Assembly: GCA_031216445.1 (NCBI GenBank)
Contig: CM062212.1
Coordinates: forward strand, 1,489,001 to 1,553,000
DNA length: 64,000 nucleotides
DNA from: Lateolabrax maculatus
Taxonomy: Eukaryota > Chordata > Actinopteri > Acropomatiformes > Lateolabracidae
Reading direction: 5' to 3'
A program made the translations under genes and the position numbers. Below are positions 1 to 10,682 of this stretch, in pieces. Numbering within the stretch: the first letter of the stretch is position 1; the number at the start of each line of letters is the position of its first letter. The notes beneath the pieces were generated by a model that ran no database searches, was not told where the DNA came from, and saw only the letters and a program-made list of their open reading frames with translations.

Positions 1-262
1 CTATGATGTCACAATGACATCACGAAACATTAAAGCCACAATAAGAGGAACGTTCCGTTGGATTTTAAGTGTTGTGACGTCATTGTGACATCATTGTGAT
101 ATCATAGTGAAAAAGTCAGAAAAAAAACGTTCCTCATATTTTTGCTATGATGTCACAATGACATTACGAAACATTAAAGCCACAATAAGAGGAACGTTCC
201 GTTGGATTTTAAGTGTTGTGACATCATTGTGACATCATTGTGACATCATTGTGACATCATAG
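1..262. promoter_or_regulatory. Tandem inverted-repeat enhancer units upstream of the 706-aa gene
   Basis: Two related units, 1-107 and 145-262, are spaced 144 bp apart. Each unit is an imperfect inverted repeat whose 23-bp end arms match at about 20 of 23 positions. The centre of each holds a GGAACGTTCC palindrome (47-56 and 191-200), which fits the heat-shock-element core GAAnnTTC. The right half of each unit is an array of 8-bp CRE-like sites at an exact 11-bp period: TGACGTCA at 75, TGACATCA at 86 and TGATATCA at 97 in the first unit; TGACATCA at 219, 230, 241 and 252 in the second. The array has three members in one unit and four in the other, as expected from slippage. The repeat starts at base 1, so more copies may lie outside. 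The factors named are inferred from motifs only. Confidence 0.7.
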
Positions 263-291
263 CAAAAATATTTTTTTTGTCTTTTTCTGTT

Positions 292-356
292 GGAATGTTC
301 ATTTTGCCTTTGATGTCTCTGATGTCATTCAGAGATCAAAGCCAACGGAACGTTCC
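292..356 (+). promoter_or_regulatory. Proximal heat-shock-element-like sites
   Basis: GGAATGTTC lies at 292-300 and GGAACGTTCC at 347-356. The second is followed by cAGc, so GAAcgTTC is flanked by a weak third half-site. It sits 23 bp upstream of the TATA box, a spacing seen in stress-inducible promoters. Two TGATGTC-type sites lie between them (about 311-327). Together with the distal units this gives four GAAnnTTC palindromes within 310 bp. Confidence 0.5.
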
Positions 357-378
357 AGCAGCCTGCAGGTCGGGAGCC

Positions 379-386
379 TATAAATA
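379..386 (+). promoter_or_regulatory. TATA box of the 706-aa gene
   Basis: TATAAATA preceded by a GC-rich stretch. It lies 96 bp before the start codon, predicting transcription start near 408-415 and a 5' UTR of about 70 nt. No ATG lies between this predicted start and the CDS start at 482. Confidence 0.7.
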
Positions 387-481
387 CGACCCAAATCCAC
401 AGTTGAGTTCAGTTCAGATTTTTCCGAGCACATTCACATCATTCAAAGAGACGTACACAGCGAACACCAACAGCCGATAAC

Positions 482-2602
482 ATGGAGCCTAGAAACAGAC
501 AAGACAACATTGATCCGGCCCTTCTACTGGCCCCAAGGGAGACCCTCCGCCCGCTCGTCCAGCTGTTCCTGGACAAGCTGACGGTGGTACAGTGGGTCAA
601 GCTGGAATCCGGGTCCGTCGACAAGGACACAGAAAATGTCATAACTGACATTTGTGCGGATATTATTAATATTGTATCAACATATATTTATGAGGCACTC
701 AAGCGAAGCCTAACAGAGAGGAGCGACTTGCACTTAACAAGTCCTCCTAAATCAACCAGAAGCTCTTCGTCATCCAGTGGATCACAGAAGAGCTTCACCA
801 TATCGGAAGACCAAGTCCAAGAGTGTCTGGGTGACACCATTTCACAGACTTTTGCAGAGGTGATGGGTGTCCCGCAGGACACCTGTTGCCAGTCCACAAA
901 GGAAGTGACAAAGATCGTGGTGGAGGAAGTCGCAGAGAGAGTAAACTCAGAGCTCTCCAAAAGAAGTGGAAGCAGCGGAGGCAGCAGCGAGGGAGTGGAG
1001 CCGCTGATCTCCAAGACTTCCACCCGCAGACTGAGAACGATGACTAGACATGTGGTGAAGATACTCAAGAGGTGCGCCGCAATGATGACATACACGCCCA
1101 GATCGAAGAAAACCCAGAAAGATCAGCAAAGTCCCAGAGTGACAGTTGATGAAGACGAAACAACGTTGGTAAAACCGACAGAGCAGGACGAAGATCTGGC
1201 TGAAGCTGGGGAGTCCTGTCAGACCCCCGTAACTCCTCTGCAAGAGGATGGAGCAGAGGAAAAAGTTTCCTCTGGGGAAAGCTTCATGGACACAACCACA
1301 GAAGCCGTCAAGAAGATCCTGGAGGAACAGATGGATGACATCACCTCCATAGAATACAATGATGACATTTCACTGGAGGAATACGACCTGCTCGTGTCCA
1401 GCAACTTGCAGAACATGGAAGAGACGGCCTCTGAGATTGTCAGAGTTATATTCGAAGACCTGAATTTGGATGCAAATGGCACACCTAAGAGGACGTCTAC
1501 ATCAGAGACCAAACCCAGCAAAACATCCTGCTGGCAGAAGGTGGGGAGTAAAGTCAAGGCCTTTTTTGTGCATAAATTTGCCAAAGAGGCAATCTTCAGC
1601 TTTGTGGCAAAGCTGAGGAGCACACTTGACTGCTCCCCACGGAAGAAAGACACACAACTATCAGTCAAGCAGCTAATTGAGGGGGTGGACTACCTGGTGG
1701 AGGACATGATCCCACCAGAGGAAGATCTGGAGAAAAAAGAGAGCACAGCTGAGGTGTGCCTCTATGAAAGGATGGCAAGAGACATCTTGAGCGGCCAGCA
1801 CGAAGTCACCGCCAAGCAGCTGACTGACGTCATATTCCACCACCTAAAACTCGGCAAGAGACTCAAGGTCCAGTTCATGGTCCAGATCCGGACAGAGGTG
1901 GACTTCTTCATGAAGATGATGTGGAACTGGCTTAACCAGCAGGTCCAGCAGCACAAGACCAAGAAGGACCGCGTGACTGTTGCCATCAAGCAGATTGAGG
2001 AAGTAGTGGAAAGTCTGCCGGTCAGCACAGCGAGCCACTTGGAACAGGACGGAGACTCTTTGACCCTCGTGTCTGAATCAGCACCAGCTTCTACCGCTGA
2101 TGAAGCAGCTCTCGATGATGAAGATTTCATCACTGATGAGCCGGCTGCCAGTGATGTAGTTGATGAAGCTGCACGTGAGCCCACAGCACACCCAGTCAAC
2201 AAATGGGACAAACTGTGCTGCCTGATTACGGTGTCGGGGCTGGTTAACCGGATTTGGAAAAATCTGTCGGTTAATCTGTCCAGTGATGCCGTAAAAGCCA
2301 CCATCAAGACACTGAGCGAGGCCCTTTGGGCAGAGATCGAAGGCTGTGACACTGCTGTCAAGCCAAGTGACCGCCATATAAAGAGGATAATCAAGGCAGC
2401 GTACAAGGACCTGTGCAAGAAGACCCTCAGTGCACAGGTTCTGAGTATGAGCCTGCTGTCCCAGGATCCACTCATCTATAATTCTATCATACAGACTCTA
2501 AAAGGGCACCTGATGACTCCAAAAAAGAAGACCAGCATCACTGGGTTCTTTAGAACTAGTTACAGGATCATGTCCAAACCATTTGATACCTGCTTTAAAT
2601 AA
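482..2602 (+). CDS. Unrecognised intronless 706-residue helical protein
   Basis: This is the longest open frame in the window. The start ATG has a strong context (A at -3, G at +4), and its distance from the TATA box is normal. I do not recognise the protein. There is no signal peptide or clear membrane segment. Five regions predicted to be amphipathic helix (about 1-80, 105-200, 268-330, 345-515 and 572-706) are separated by Ser-rich or acidic linkers (91-104, 162-171, 215-265, 520-570). Similar helix starts recur, for example STKEVTKIVVEEV near 138-150, TTTEAVKKILEEQ near 271-283 and SSDAVKATIKTLSEAL near 600-615, suggesting degenerate internal repeats. Basic clusters at 183-213 and PKKK at 680-683 could be nuclear signals. 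Tryptophans at 351, 481, 483, 575, 592 and 616 may mark cores. The lack of introns suggests a retrogene, a domesticated element gene, or an intronless stress gene. Motifs in the promoter suggest stress or cAMP/ATF control; function is unknown. Confidence 0.85.
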   Translation: MEPRNRQDNIDPALLLAPRETLRPLVQLFLDKLTVVQWVKLESGSVDKDTENVITDICADIINIVSTYIYEALKRSLTERSDLHLTSPPKSTRSSSSSSGSQKSFTISEDQVQECLGDTISQTFAEVMGVPQDTCCQSTKEVTKIVVEEVAERVNSELSKRSGSSGGSSEGVEPLISKTSTRRLRTMTRHVVKILKRCAAMMTYTPRSKKTQKDQQSPRVTVDEDETTLVKPTEQDEDLAEAGESCQTPVTPLQEDGAEEKVSSGESFMDTTTEAVKKILEEQMDDITSIEYNDDISLEEYDLLVSSNLQNMEETASEIVRVIFEDLNLDANGTPKRTSTSETKPSKTSCWQKVGSKVKAFFVHKFAKEAIFSFVAKLRSTLDCSPRKKDTQLSVKQLIEGVDYLVEDMIPPEEDLEKKESTAEVCLYERMARDILSGQHEVTAKQLTDVIFHHLKLGKRLKVQFMVQIRTEVDFFMKMMWNWLNQQVQQHKTKKDRVTVAIKQIEEVVESLPVSTASHLEQDGDSLTLVSESAPASTADEAALDDEDFITDEPAASDVVDEAAREPTAHPVNKWDKLCCLITVSGLVNRIWKNLSVNLSSDAVKATIKTLSEALWAEIEGCDTAVKPSDRHIKRIIKAAYKDLCKKTLSAQVLSMSLLSQDPLIYNSIIQTLKGHLMTPKKKTSITGFFRTSYRIMSKPFDTCFK

Positions 2603-2632
2603 GGCTGCGAAGAAAAATCATCAGCAGTCTTA

Positions 2633-2647
2633 GGGTGGGTGGGTGGG
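2633..2647 (+). other. G-quadruplex motif in the 3' UTR
   Basis: GGGTGGGTGGGTGGG begins 31 nt after the stop codon. Four G-triplets with single-base loops are among the most stable parallel quadruplex-forming sequences known. Because it is on the coding strand it would form in the mRNA. It directly precedes a perfect hairpin. Confidence 0.75.
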
Positions 2648-2648
2648 A

Positions 2649-2694
2649 CAGACCTTTTTCACGGCACTGAAAGTGTGAGCGTGAAAAAGGTCTG
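2649..2694 (+). other. Perfect 15-bp hairpin in the 3' UTR
   Basis: CAGACCTTTTTCACG (2649-2663) is the exact reverse complement of 2680-2694. The 16-nt loop contains a second small CACT/AGTG stem. The hairpin begins one base after the quadruplex motif. It may act in mRNA 3' processing, stability or localisation. It is not the canonical histone stem-loop. Confidence 0.75.
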
Positions 2695-2696
2695 TT

Positions 2697-2711
2697 GGGA
2701 CCTGAGGTCCC
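2697..2711 (+). other. Second palindrome in the 3' UTR
   Basis: GGGACCTGAGGTCCC is a 7-bp inverted repeat around one base, two bases after the larger hairpin. Whether it matters as RNA structure or as a DNA site cannot be told from the sequence. Confidence 0.55.
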
Positions 2712-2879
2712 ACCTCATGTCCAGGTCAGACTATTTGTGGTACCAGCCTCAATTCGGCTCGTAGCACAGAGAGTCGGACCCGGACATGACGCGGGACTTC
2801 AGGTCTCTTACGGGGGCTTCACAGGTGCCTCAGTGTTCAACACTGCGGCCTCGCAGCAAGAAGGGTAGGGTTCATTTCT

Positions 2880-2980
2880 GGGCCTCGACCCTCTTGCTGT
2901 GTGGAGCACACTCGTGCTCACTGTGTTGCCGTGGGTTTTCCTCCGAGTTCTTCGGTTTCCCCCCACACTGTAAATTAATT
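2880..2980. repeat. Fragment resembling a common fish interspersed repeat
   Basis: The stretch with GTGGGTTTTCCTCCGAGTTC and then a C-rich run resembles the widespread fish repeat whose consensus, as I recall it, reads GTGGGTTTTCTCCGGGT followed by TCCTCCCAC. It lies in the probable 3' UTR of the 706-residue gene. The similarity is from memory and is partial. Confidence 0.4.
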
Positions 2981-3036
2981 TTTAAGTTTAATTTAAGTTT
3001 AGTAAAAAAAAATTCGAATCAGACCCCCCCCAAAAA

Positions 3037-3042
3037 AATAAA
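3037..3042 (+). other. Candidate polyadenylation signal of the 706-aa gene
   Basis: AATAAA lies 435 nt after the stop codon in an A-rich run, with a second AATAAA a few bases later. It would give a 3' UTR of about 460 nt that includes the quadruplex and hairpins. Low-complexity A-rich sequence makes chance occurrence possible. Confidence 0.4.
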
Positions 3043-3069
3043 AAATAAAAATCAGATAAAAAAAATATA

Positions 3070-6000
3070 AATTACATTTCTGTTTGAAAATCTTTCTTTT
3101 CTTATTATCAGCTGCATTGATGCACAGCTGTAGATGTGTAACTCAGACTAAATCTGAGCCCTGGATTGAACTATTTACAGGATCTAATTCTTGGCAAGAT
3201 AGCAAATAATGTGTTTTACAAAATGTAGAATTAATCCTTCGAGTGACCAACAGGACTGCATTTAATGATTATTTTCATTATGTCATTATTGTTTTTGACT
3301 AAATCTGATCTTTATATCTATAAGTGTTAAATATTAATGACAAAAGCTCATCAAAAAAACGAGCCCACATTCATTTCTTCACGTTGCTTACTGATTCTGC
3401 TGTAAAGAGATAATATTTGGTCATTTCAATAAATAATAAGAGAGCATCAAACCATATCATATAAATTGTAATTGGTTGTTTTCCTGTTACCTGTAACGGT
3501 CCATTTCAAAATAATCATTTTTAAACAAACATACACTGAAGGGTATCAAACTGATGATGAATCAATGTTTTAAGATTAAATAATCTAATAATATGGACCT
3601 TGTGTCAGACCGCTTCAAATGAAGAAATACTATACATATATACATATACTATATGTTGACGCTGGATAAGAGAGACTGTAGACAGGCTATGCTGTTGCTA
3701 GGACAGCAATGGTTGACGTCTTTCCTTGTTTGGATCCAATATCCAATAGAGTCATCACACGTGACAGGCTGAGGTAGGAATAACCCTATTTGGATATAGC
3801 GGAACATAGCAGTTCTGGGCAAGATTAAATACTGAGCTTCAGGACAAAGTCTTCAGATTAGGGGAGCACCCTCGAAGAAACAGTGAGAATGATTGTAGTG
3901 CTTTAATATCTTCACTGTTAACAGGTGTCCGGTTGTGAATCTTTTCCATATAGGCAGAGACAATTTTTTGTTCATTTCCAAAGTGCTCTTCCGACTGATT
4001 CCAAGACTACAACAATGTGAGCTAGTTAGATTTTATACGTTTTGATGGTGAAATTATGTCTGTAGTGTGAACATTTTAAAACAAAAGCAGGGATAGTGTG
4101 AAAACCATACTTCCTATCACTAAATGGCGGAGTTTGGATATAGTCCGACACCTAAGGAATAATAAAAATGTTGAATCATTCTTCTACAGCAAAGTATGGC
4201 AATATGGTGTTAACTCAAAGTGGAGTGAATTTGAGCCTTCTTCAAAAGCAATCCTCCATTCATTCCGAATGGACAGAAAAATGCCCGTTCTATTGCGATT
4301 TGCGCAAACACTGTTTGGCCGATCTCTTATAAAAGTCATAGCCATCAATTTGAGATTGAGCCGCACATTTGGATGTATTTTTTGCGTATGTGCTTTCAAA
4401 ACTGTTGGAGGAGAAGTGCGGCAAAATTTCCTGGAGGAAGAAGAATAATTATAAGAAGAAGTATGGAGGATAACAAGAGTGCGCCTCGGTGTTGTCACAC
4501 AGACGGCCCACTAAATATAATGATGCTGTTTTAATAGACGAATACTAGGTGAAACCAATGTGCTGTCAGTGTTCCTTTGATAGTGTTTTTTCTTCCTCAA
4601 TACAGATGTAATGTTAAATTTAGATAAATACAGCTTCAATGTGCTGGTGAGTAATTTGGCTATCATGTTGTCTTGCTCTTATTGAATAGATTTTGTTAAA
4701 CAACAAGGATCACGCAAAGTAATCCGAACACACTGTTGATTTTAATTCTCCTTTTCCGACACGATGTGTATTTAAAGTTGTGAAAGTTGAACACATCAGT
4801 GAATCCTGGGAATAAATTGGCCTCTGTCTCTGCACAGTCTGGATTCTTGTGCAGGTTTTTGGCAAGTTTGCATAAATATTTTTTTTTTCCTGGGCAAAAT
4901 TCCTGCTCTTTAAATGTACTTGGCCATGATGCAGGTTGTTCTAAATATTGGCTGGATTCATTTTACATTTTCTCCAGCAATGACAGCCAAAGTTTCGCCG
5001 CTTTGCACACTTAATATAGCTGACCAACCACAGTGTGTACATGTCGCCACACAGTAATCAGGATGATATAAGTTAGATTTTAACACATTTTTAGGCCAGT
5101 CAGACAGTAGCTCAATCTAAAATGCCAAAGCCATTATGACTGTAACTGTGAAGTGCTGGTAGCGATAACTCCAGCTGCCGGAGGATCATATAGCTTGCAT
5201 TTATGTGCCGCACATCAAACTGACATTAAATATTGCTTCTGTCCATTTATATGTCACAGTGATGCCAGAAAAAAAGAATATATTCACACTGCCGGAGGTC
5301 TGAACCTTCATCATGTGACAAGAAGGCCAAAATGATCATGAAGCCATATACATCTCCCACCCATAGCTACACTATACTTCAATACAATCAATACTGCAGG
5401 TTTTCATCCATCCAAATCCACAGGATGCATGTGATTCCAAAGATTAAATAGAGGCAGTGGATTATTTTAGTGAAAGCTGAGACAGGCGAGCACTGTGGGA
5501 GGAAGATGACAGATAGAAACGAAGACATCAGGCAACTAGAGAGCCAAAGAATGCTAATTATTGTGTTTTTCATCTCCCCATGATGTCCAAAAGCAGTGGG
5601 GAAGTGTGGAAAATCAACAAAAGAATGATGACAGTTGATTATTATATGACTATTGTGGTCCAGTAGTACTTAAAAACGTATAATAAAAGGGAGCGTGGAG
5701 CATGATCGACACTCACATTGACCCTAATAACAGTGACAATATTGGGGTCAGGTGAGGGTTTGATTTTCAACATATAACCATATAACCACCTTTGTCCCTT
5801 GCCACATCCTGCAGATCCTCCTGGGAGATCCCGCAACATTCCCAGGCCAGATGGCATATACGTATAATCCCTCCAGTGTGTTCTGGGTCTAGTTCTCAGT
5901 CTGTCATCCGTGATATGAAAACATCACATTTCCACACAGAAATAAATTTCTAGGGTACGACGGAGCGCCTCAACTGCTGCTGCCGGGCTGTCAGCCGAGC

Positions 6001-9000
6001 CGGACGGCAGTAAAGGAGCTTGTACCAGCGTCTGGTTCAAGAGTACTTAAGCTGAGTTGTTAGGAACTTGGTTTGGCGAGCTCACATGGGTAAATGTTCT
6101 GCATTCATATAGCTCTCATTCGAGGAGCCGCCAGGCAACTTGGGGTTCAGTGTCTTGCTCAAGGACACAAGCCTGTGAATAACGGACAATAGATTCTACC
6201 TTCTGTGCCACAGCCGCCCCAGGGTGGACAGGACAACATTCAACACAGAATACCAATAAAACCATTGTATAAAGAGACACGCTGCATTCAAAATATAGCA
6301 AATACCATAACTACATTATGGTAGATAGAAAGCTAAAGACAACATGTGCCTTAGAATGCTTTTCAATAAAAAAAAAAAAAAAACAGAACAGAAACTCTGG
6401 TGGGAAAAGCCTAAGTATCCCAAAACGTTTTGACTGAGGAGGGAAAGCGAGTGCATTGTTAAAGAAAAGGTGAGATAAGGGGCTGAAGGAGAGAATTTTC
6501 AAATGCACAATAACATCGCTTCTACTGTAGACCGTCTCCACTCCACCAGAAAGCACAAAATAATTGATCCGAAAATGGCTGTCAGGTAAGTCGTGGTGTG
6601 GAATGCATATCAAACCGCAAAATCCCCAGTTTGAGTCCAGGCGGTGCCTCTTGTTGATGTCACGTCCCTAAAAATCCCCATCACCACTGACAGAAAACAC
6701 AGCAGGATACGTGTGGGTCAGAGGAGACAGATTCATTCATTAAAATAACAAATGCCATCTTAGGTGGGAAGCAGCAATGAAATGTCACGATGAACCAGAG
6801 CTGGTGCTCCATTAATTCTGTTATCTTGTCACATCTTTTGAGTATATTAGCATAACTGTAGTGGATGAAACTCACTGAGTCCCATTTTATTTTCAGAAAT
6901 CCACTTAAAACTTACTCAACATTTTAATGGAAACAGAACTACCGAGATAACACAGAAAAACAAGTAGAAAAAGGATCCAAATTGCATATTATATAATACT
7001 GTGAAATTATACTACCTTTTAGGGCTGTCAAACAAATTCGAACTAACACATAATTCATTTAAACTGAGTTAAACATTTGCTGTCAGTCGCAGTAGTTCAA
7101 ATTAAATTAAAAACAGAAAGCCCTTCTACCTGTAGACCAACTAAAATGGAACAGAAACAGGGGTTCTGCTACCCGAATCGTCCATGTTGCTGCATAAAGT
7201 TGGGGTTTCATTTATTCAAAATCCCACTGACACTTACAACAACACAGACAACTAAAAATGCACTTTGCACAACGGTCGTGTGGTTCACTCCATATATTCA
7301 AATAAAGGCGGTAAGTTTTTAAATATTATTACTCAGTTGCCAGTTTATTAGGTGCACTTCGCTAAAACTAATGCAGTCTAATGCAACAGCCCTGCATTAC
7401 AACTGACTACGATTTGTAAGACTGAAGATGTAGTTCAGGGTGCTGTTGAACTGTATTGTACTTTAACCTGAGAGGGTGGACAAAATAATAGAAATACCTG
7501 TCGACAGGACTGTTGTATTAGACTGCATTAGCTTTAGTGAGATGGACCTAAGAAACTGGCAACTGAGTGTAATATTATTGTTTATTCAGTATTCCTTTTT
7601 TTCATTGGCCTTTAACAAACAGCGAGCCGAGGGACTGAACGCTATACACACATATACAGTGTACAGTATATACTGTATGTATAGTTTTTAAACAGCAGAG
7701 ATTACAGCTGAAAGTATAGAAAAATAACTTCAGAAGAGAGTGAAACCACTGCTGCACTGGTACATTTTCATGGTAACTAAAGTTGTCTTAAGGTCGCATA
7801 GTAATCACTGTTTGACTTTTATTAAAATCACAAAAAGGTTTCAACTTCTAATAGCAAGTTCTGTTAACACTGGGAACACGTTTATTTTTTTTAGAAAGAC
7901 CGATGAAATGCTCAATGAGAGATTGTGAATGAAATGGACAATTTGTGTGTTAAATAAGCCTGGTGAACTAACGGTAGTAAGTAATAAAAGACATACAGGG
8001 AAAATGTAGCTTTGGGTCTTCGCTTGGGTTTGTAGAGTTCAGTTGGTCTGAGTCCTTAGAGGCCAGGTACAGTTGTCAGTTTTGGACCGCTATACAACAA
8101 CGGGTTTATTGCCTCTCTGTGTGTTAGGTGATTGTAGTTAAGCGATGAAATGTTTAATATGGTTAATATGGAGACTAAAGCCACTATAGATGGTATAAAA
8201 AGCAGACGTGCATCTTTGTATCTGCAGCTTTATCAGTACCTGGCTGGTACACCGATTGTCACTAAACAATGGTCCCCTCTCGCTGCTCTTCCTGTATCAG
8301 GACAGACTATCTCCACGTCTCAATTGTACCGCTGACTCAACTCAAAATGGCAGCACCCCCCCACCACTACCTGCCAGTCTCATGCTTCATACAGAAGTGT
8401 ACAGAGGAAAGAAAAACACGACAAAGCCGACGTCATTTGTTTTCCCTGCGAAGGTGCGTTATTGGTTTTCCTTCCCCCTGAGGAGCTGAGCTGGTGAGTA
8501 AGGATAAAAAGAAGCAGAGATACACTGACGAAGCTCTTTGTAGCAACTCGAGCCGACAGTAGAGCTGTTTGTAATTCGCATAGTAGGTCTGTGTGAACAT
8601 ATAGAAATATATATACATATATAGAGCTCTACTGACTGAACTGGAACCTGACACAACTAATGAGTCATGTAAAAAAATTAAATATTTATTCAGCCTTACA
8701 AGATTCTGGCCACTTGCGTACAGATGTCACGTGTCGTCGTGCAGCTAGAGAGTTTAACACATACAAAACATACAGTACAGCAGAGCTGTACAGAAAAATG
8801 GGCTTGTAAATTAGCTTAGATATAGTGGTATCCAGAGTAGAGAAATGTTTAGCACTTGTCAAACACAGCCTGCTGAAACTTAGGCAAAAATGTTATTATT
8901 TCCAGCTGAGCTTTTGTCATTTATTTGCAGCGAAATTACATGTTGAGTACAAGATGGACAGATTTCATGATGGAAGAAAAGAAAAACTCAAGATGCTCAT

Positions 9001-10682
9001 CAAGGTAACACATCGAAGAAGAAGAAGAAGAAGAAGAAGCCTCTCTTACTAATGAGAAACATGCACTTCATGTTCTTGGCATTGTTATTTCAGTAAAATG
9101 AATCAATCATTCTGTTACCAGGTTCATGGGCTGAAGAGCTGCGAACATTTATTTTTCATTCTAATCCACCTGTGGATCAAAGTGCTCTGTGAAATTCACA
9201 AAAAACAATCAATCTGAGGAGTTAGTGTGACACCGCAAAGGCACCACGGATGAGCAGAAAAACTACAATTCATCAACACAGTTAACGATCATATGTAACA
9301 TTTACGTATCCAGACAAAAAGAAAAAGGAGAAATACGTGACCAGACAAAGAGAATCGGTTTATATACAAAGAATTTATCCAGACAGTCAATCACAGGCAT
9401 CACTAAATAGATTCCAATAGATTCAATTAATGCAAACACGACTCACTCCACCTGCTGAGCCACCGCAGGTAGAGACGGTGCACAGTTGGTGGTCAATCAC
9501 CTGTCCAGATGTCAAAGTGTCCTTGAGTTTAGAATTTATGCACCCACGTTGCTTAGGTCAGTGCCATGCAAGAGAGCTCAGAGAGAATACACTCTGCATT
9601 TTATTATCCCATTTTGACACACTGCACATCATGATATGGTATATTTTCTGGAAAAATCAATAGCAAGACTGTTTATGGCTAAAATAATGAGACACGAATG
9701 GCTAATCCAGCAAATCAAACGAAAAATCAAAGTGTTCATCACATATAAAAATCTTTACTGGTATTTACTGACGCAGTGTTTTGACCAGAAACTCCTTCCT
9801 CAGGCAGTAAAATTGCAAAAGTTGGATTAATTTATTTTTTTGTCATTTATCGTATGATGTCCCTAAACCACAGCATGCCTGCTCTGTTTGTAATCATGGT
9901 CTCTAAAAACAGATTCACCAATGGGTCATATTTATCAGCGATAGTCACGACTGAAGGATTTCAATTTCTGTCTTCATGGATGCAGTAGCTGAACTTTCTG
10001 CGGTCATGGTGACACACGAGAACCAGAACAAATGAGCTTAAAAGACACACGAAGCTGGTTCCTTTGTAGTGTTATGCATGTGCACAGCATCTCCTCAGGA
10101 CATTCTCCGTCCAAATACCACTGCCACTCACACCGTACATTCAAAGCACTTCCATTGAACTCACAATTTCTGAGAACAAATTCACCTTATCTGAGTCACA
10201 GATTACTATCGAGCGTGGGACGACCCGGCTCTCAAGAAAAATGTTGGACTAAGAGTATCTGAAACAGCCTCCTCCTGATATTTAAAGATGAGACGTGATG
10301 TACGGAGCAGTACAAAAATATTCCCTGAGCATCCACTGAGGACGGCGGAGCCAAAGGGTGCAAATTGAACTGGCACTGGCCTTTAGAGGCATCAGCTGTG
10401 ATGCTCATTTCCTCTGGCTTCACCACCACCGCTGAACCCTGTGAGTCTGGAAACTCGTGCATCACCCCAAAGCCAAATTTAATATCCCTGAGCACAAACT
10501 TAATATCATTAAGGGCAATCAGCTCGGACACTGGCTGGCTATTAAACTCATCGGATCATTTTAATGAGACAATAACACGGAGAAGTTTCATGGGATCTGC
10601 TGCCAAATGAAGCTACAATGAAAGGTTAACCAGAGAGGCCATCTCACCTTGGCTCTCTGCACACACAAAGGACATCCAATCT
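3070..10682. other. Gene-poor AT-rich region
   Basis: I see no gene here. Short open frames are of chance length and lack domain-like sequence. The stretch 4100-4500, ending near AAGAAGTATGGAGGATAACA, resembles a dispersed fish repeat. A region near 10232-10560 is open on both strands (about 100 codons on the minus strand), but I cannot match either reading to a family. Confidence 0.5.
9015..9039 (+). repeat. (GAA)n microsatellite
   Basis: About eight uninterrupted GAA units. Nothing nearby suggests a gene. Confidence 0.9.

Noticed and set aside
2786..3070. 94-codon frame after the 706-residue gene
   Set aside because: It overlaps a fish repeat fragment and ends in low-complexity A-rich sequence in the probable 3' UTR.
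10232..10560. Minus-strand frame of about 100 codons, open on both strands
   Set aside because: The peptide (for example FGFGVMHEFPDSQG) looks somewhat protein-like, but no family, splice sites or neighbours support it.
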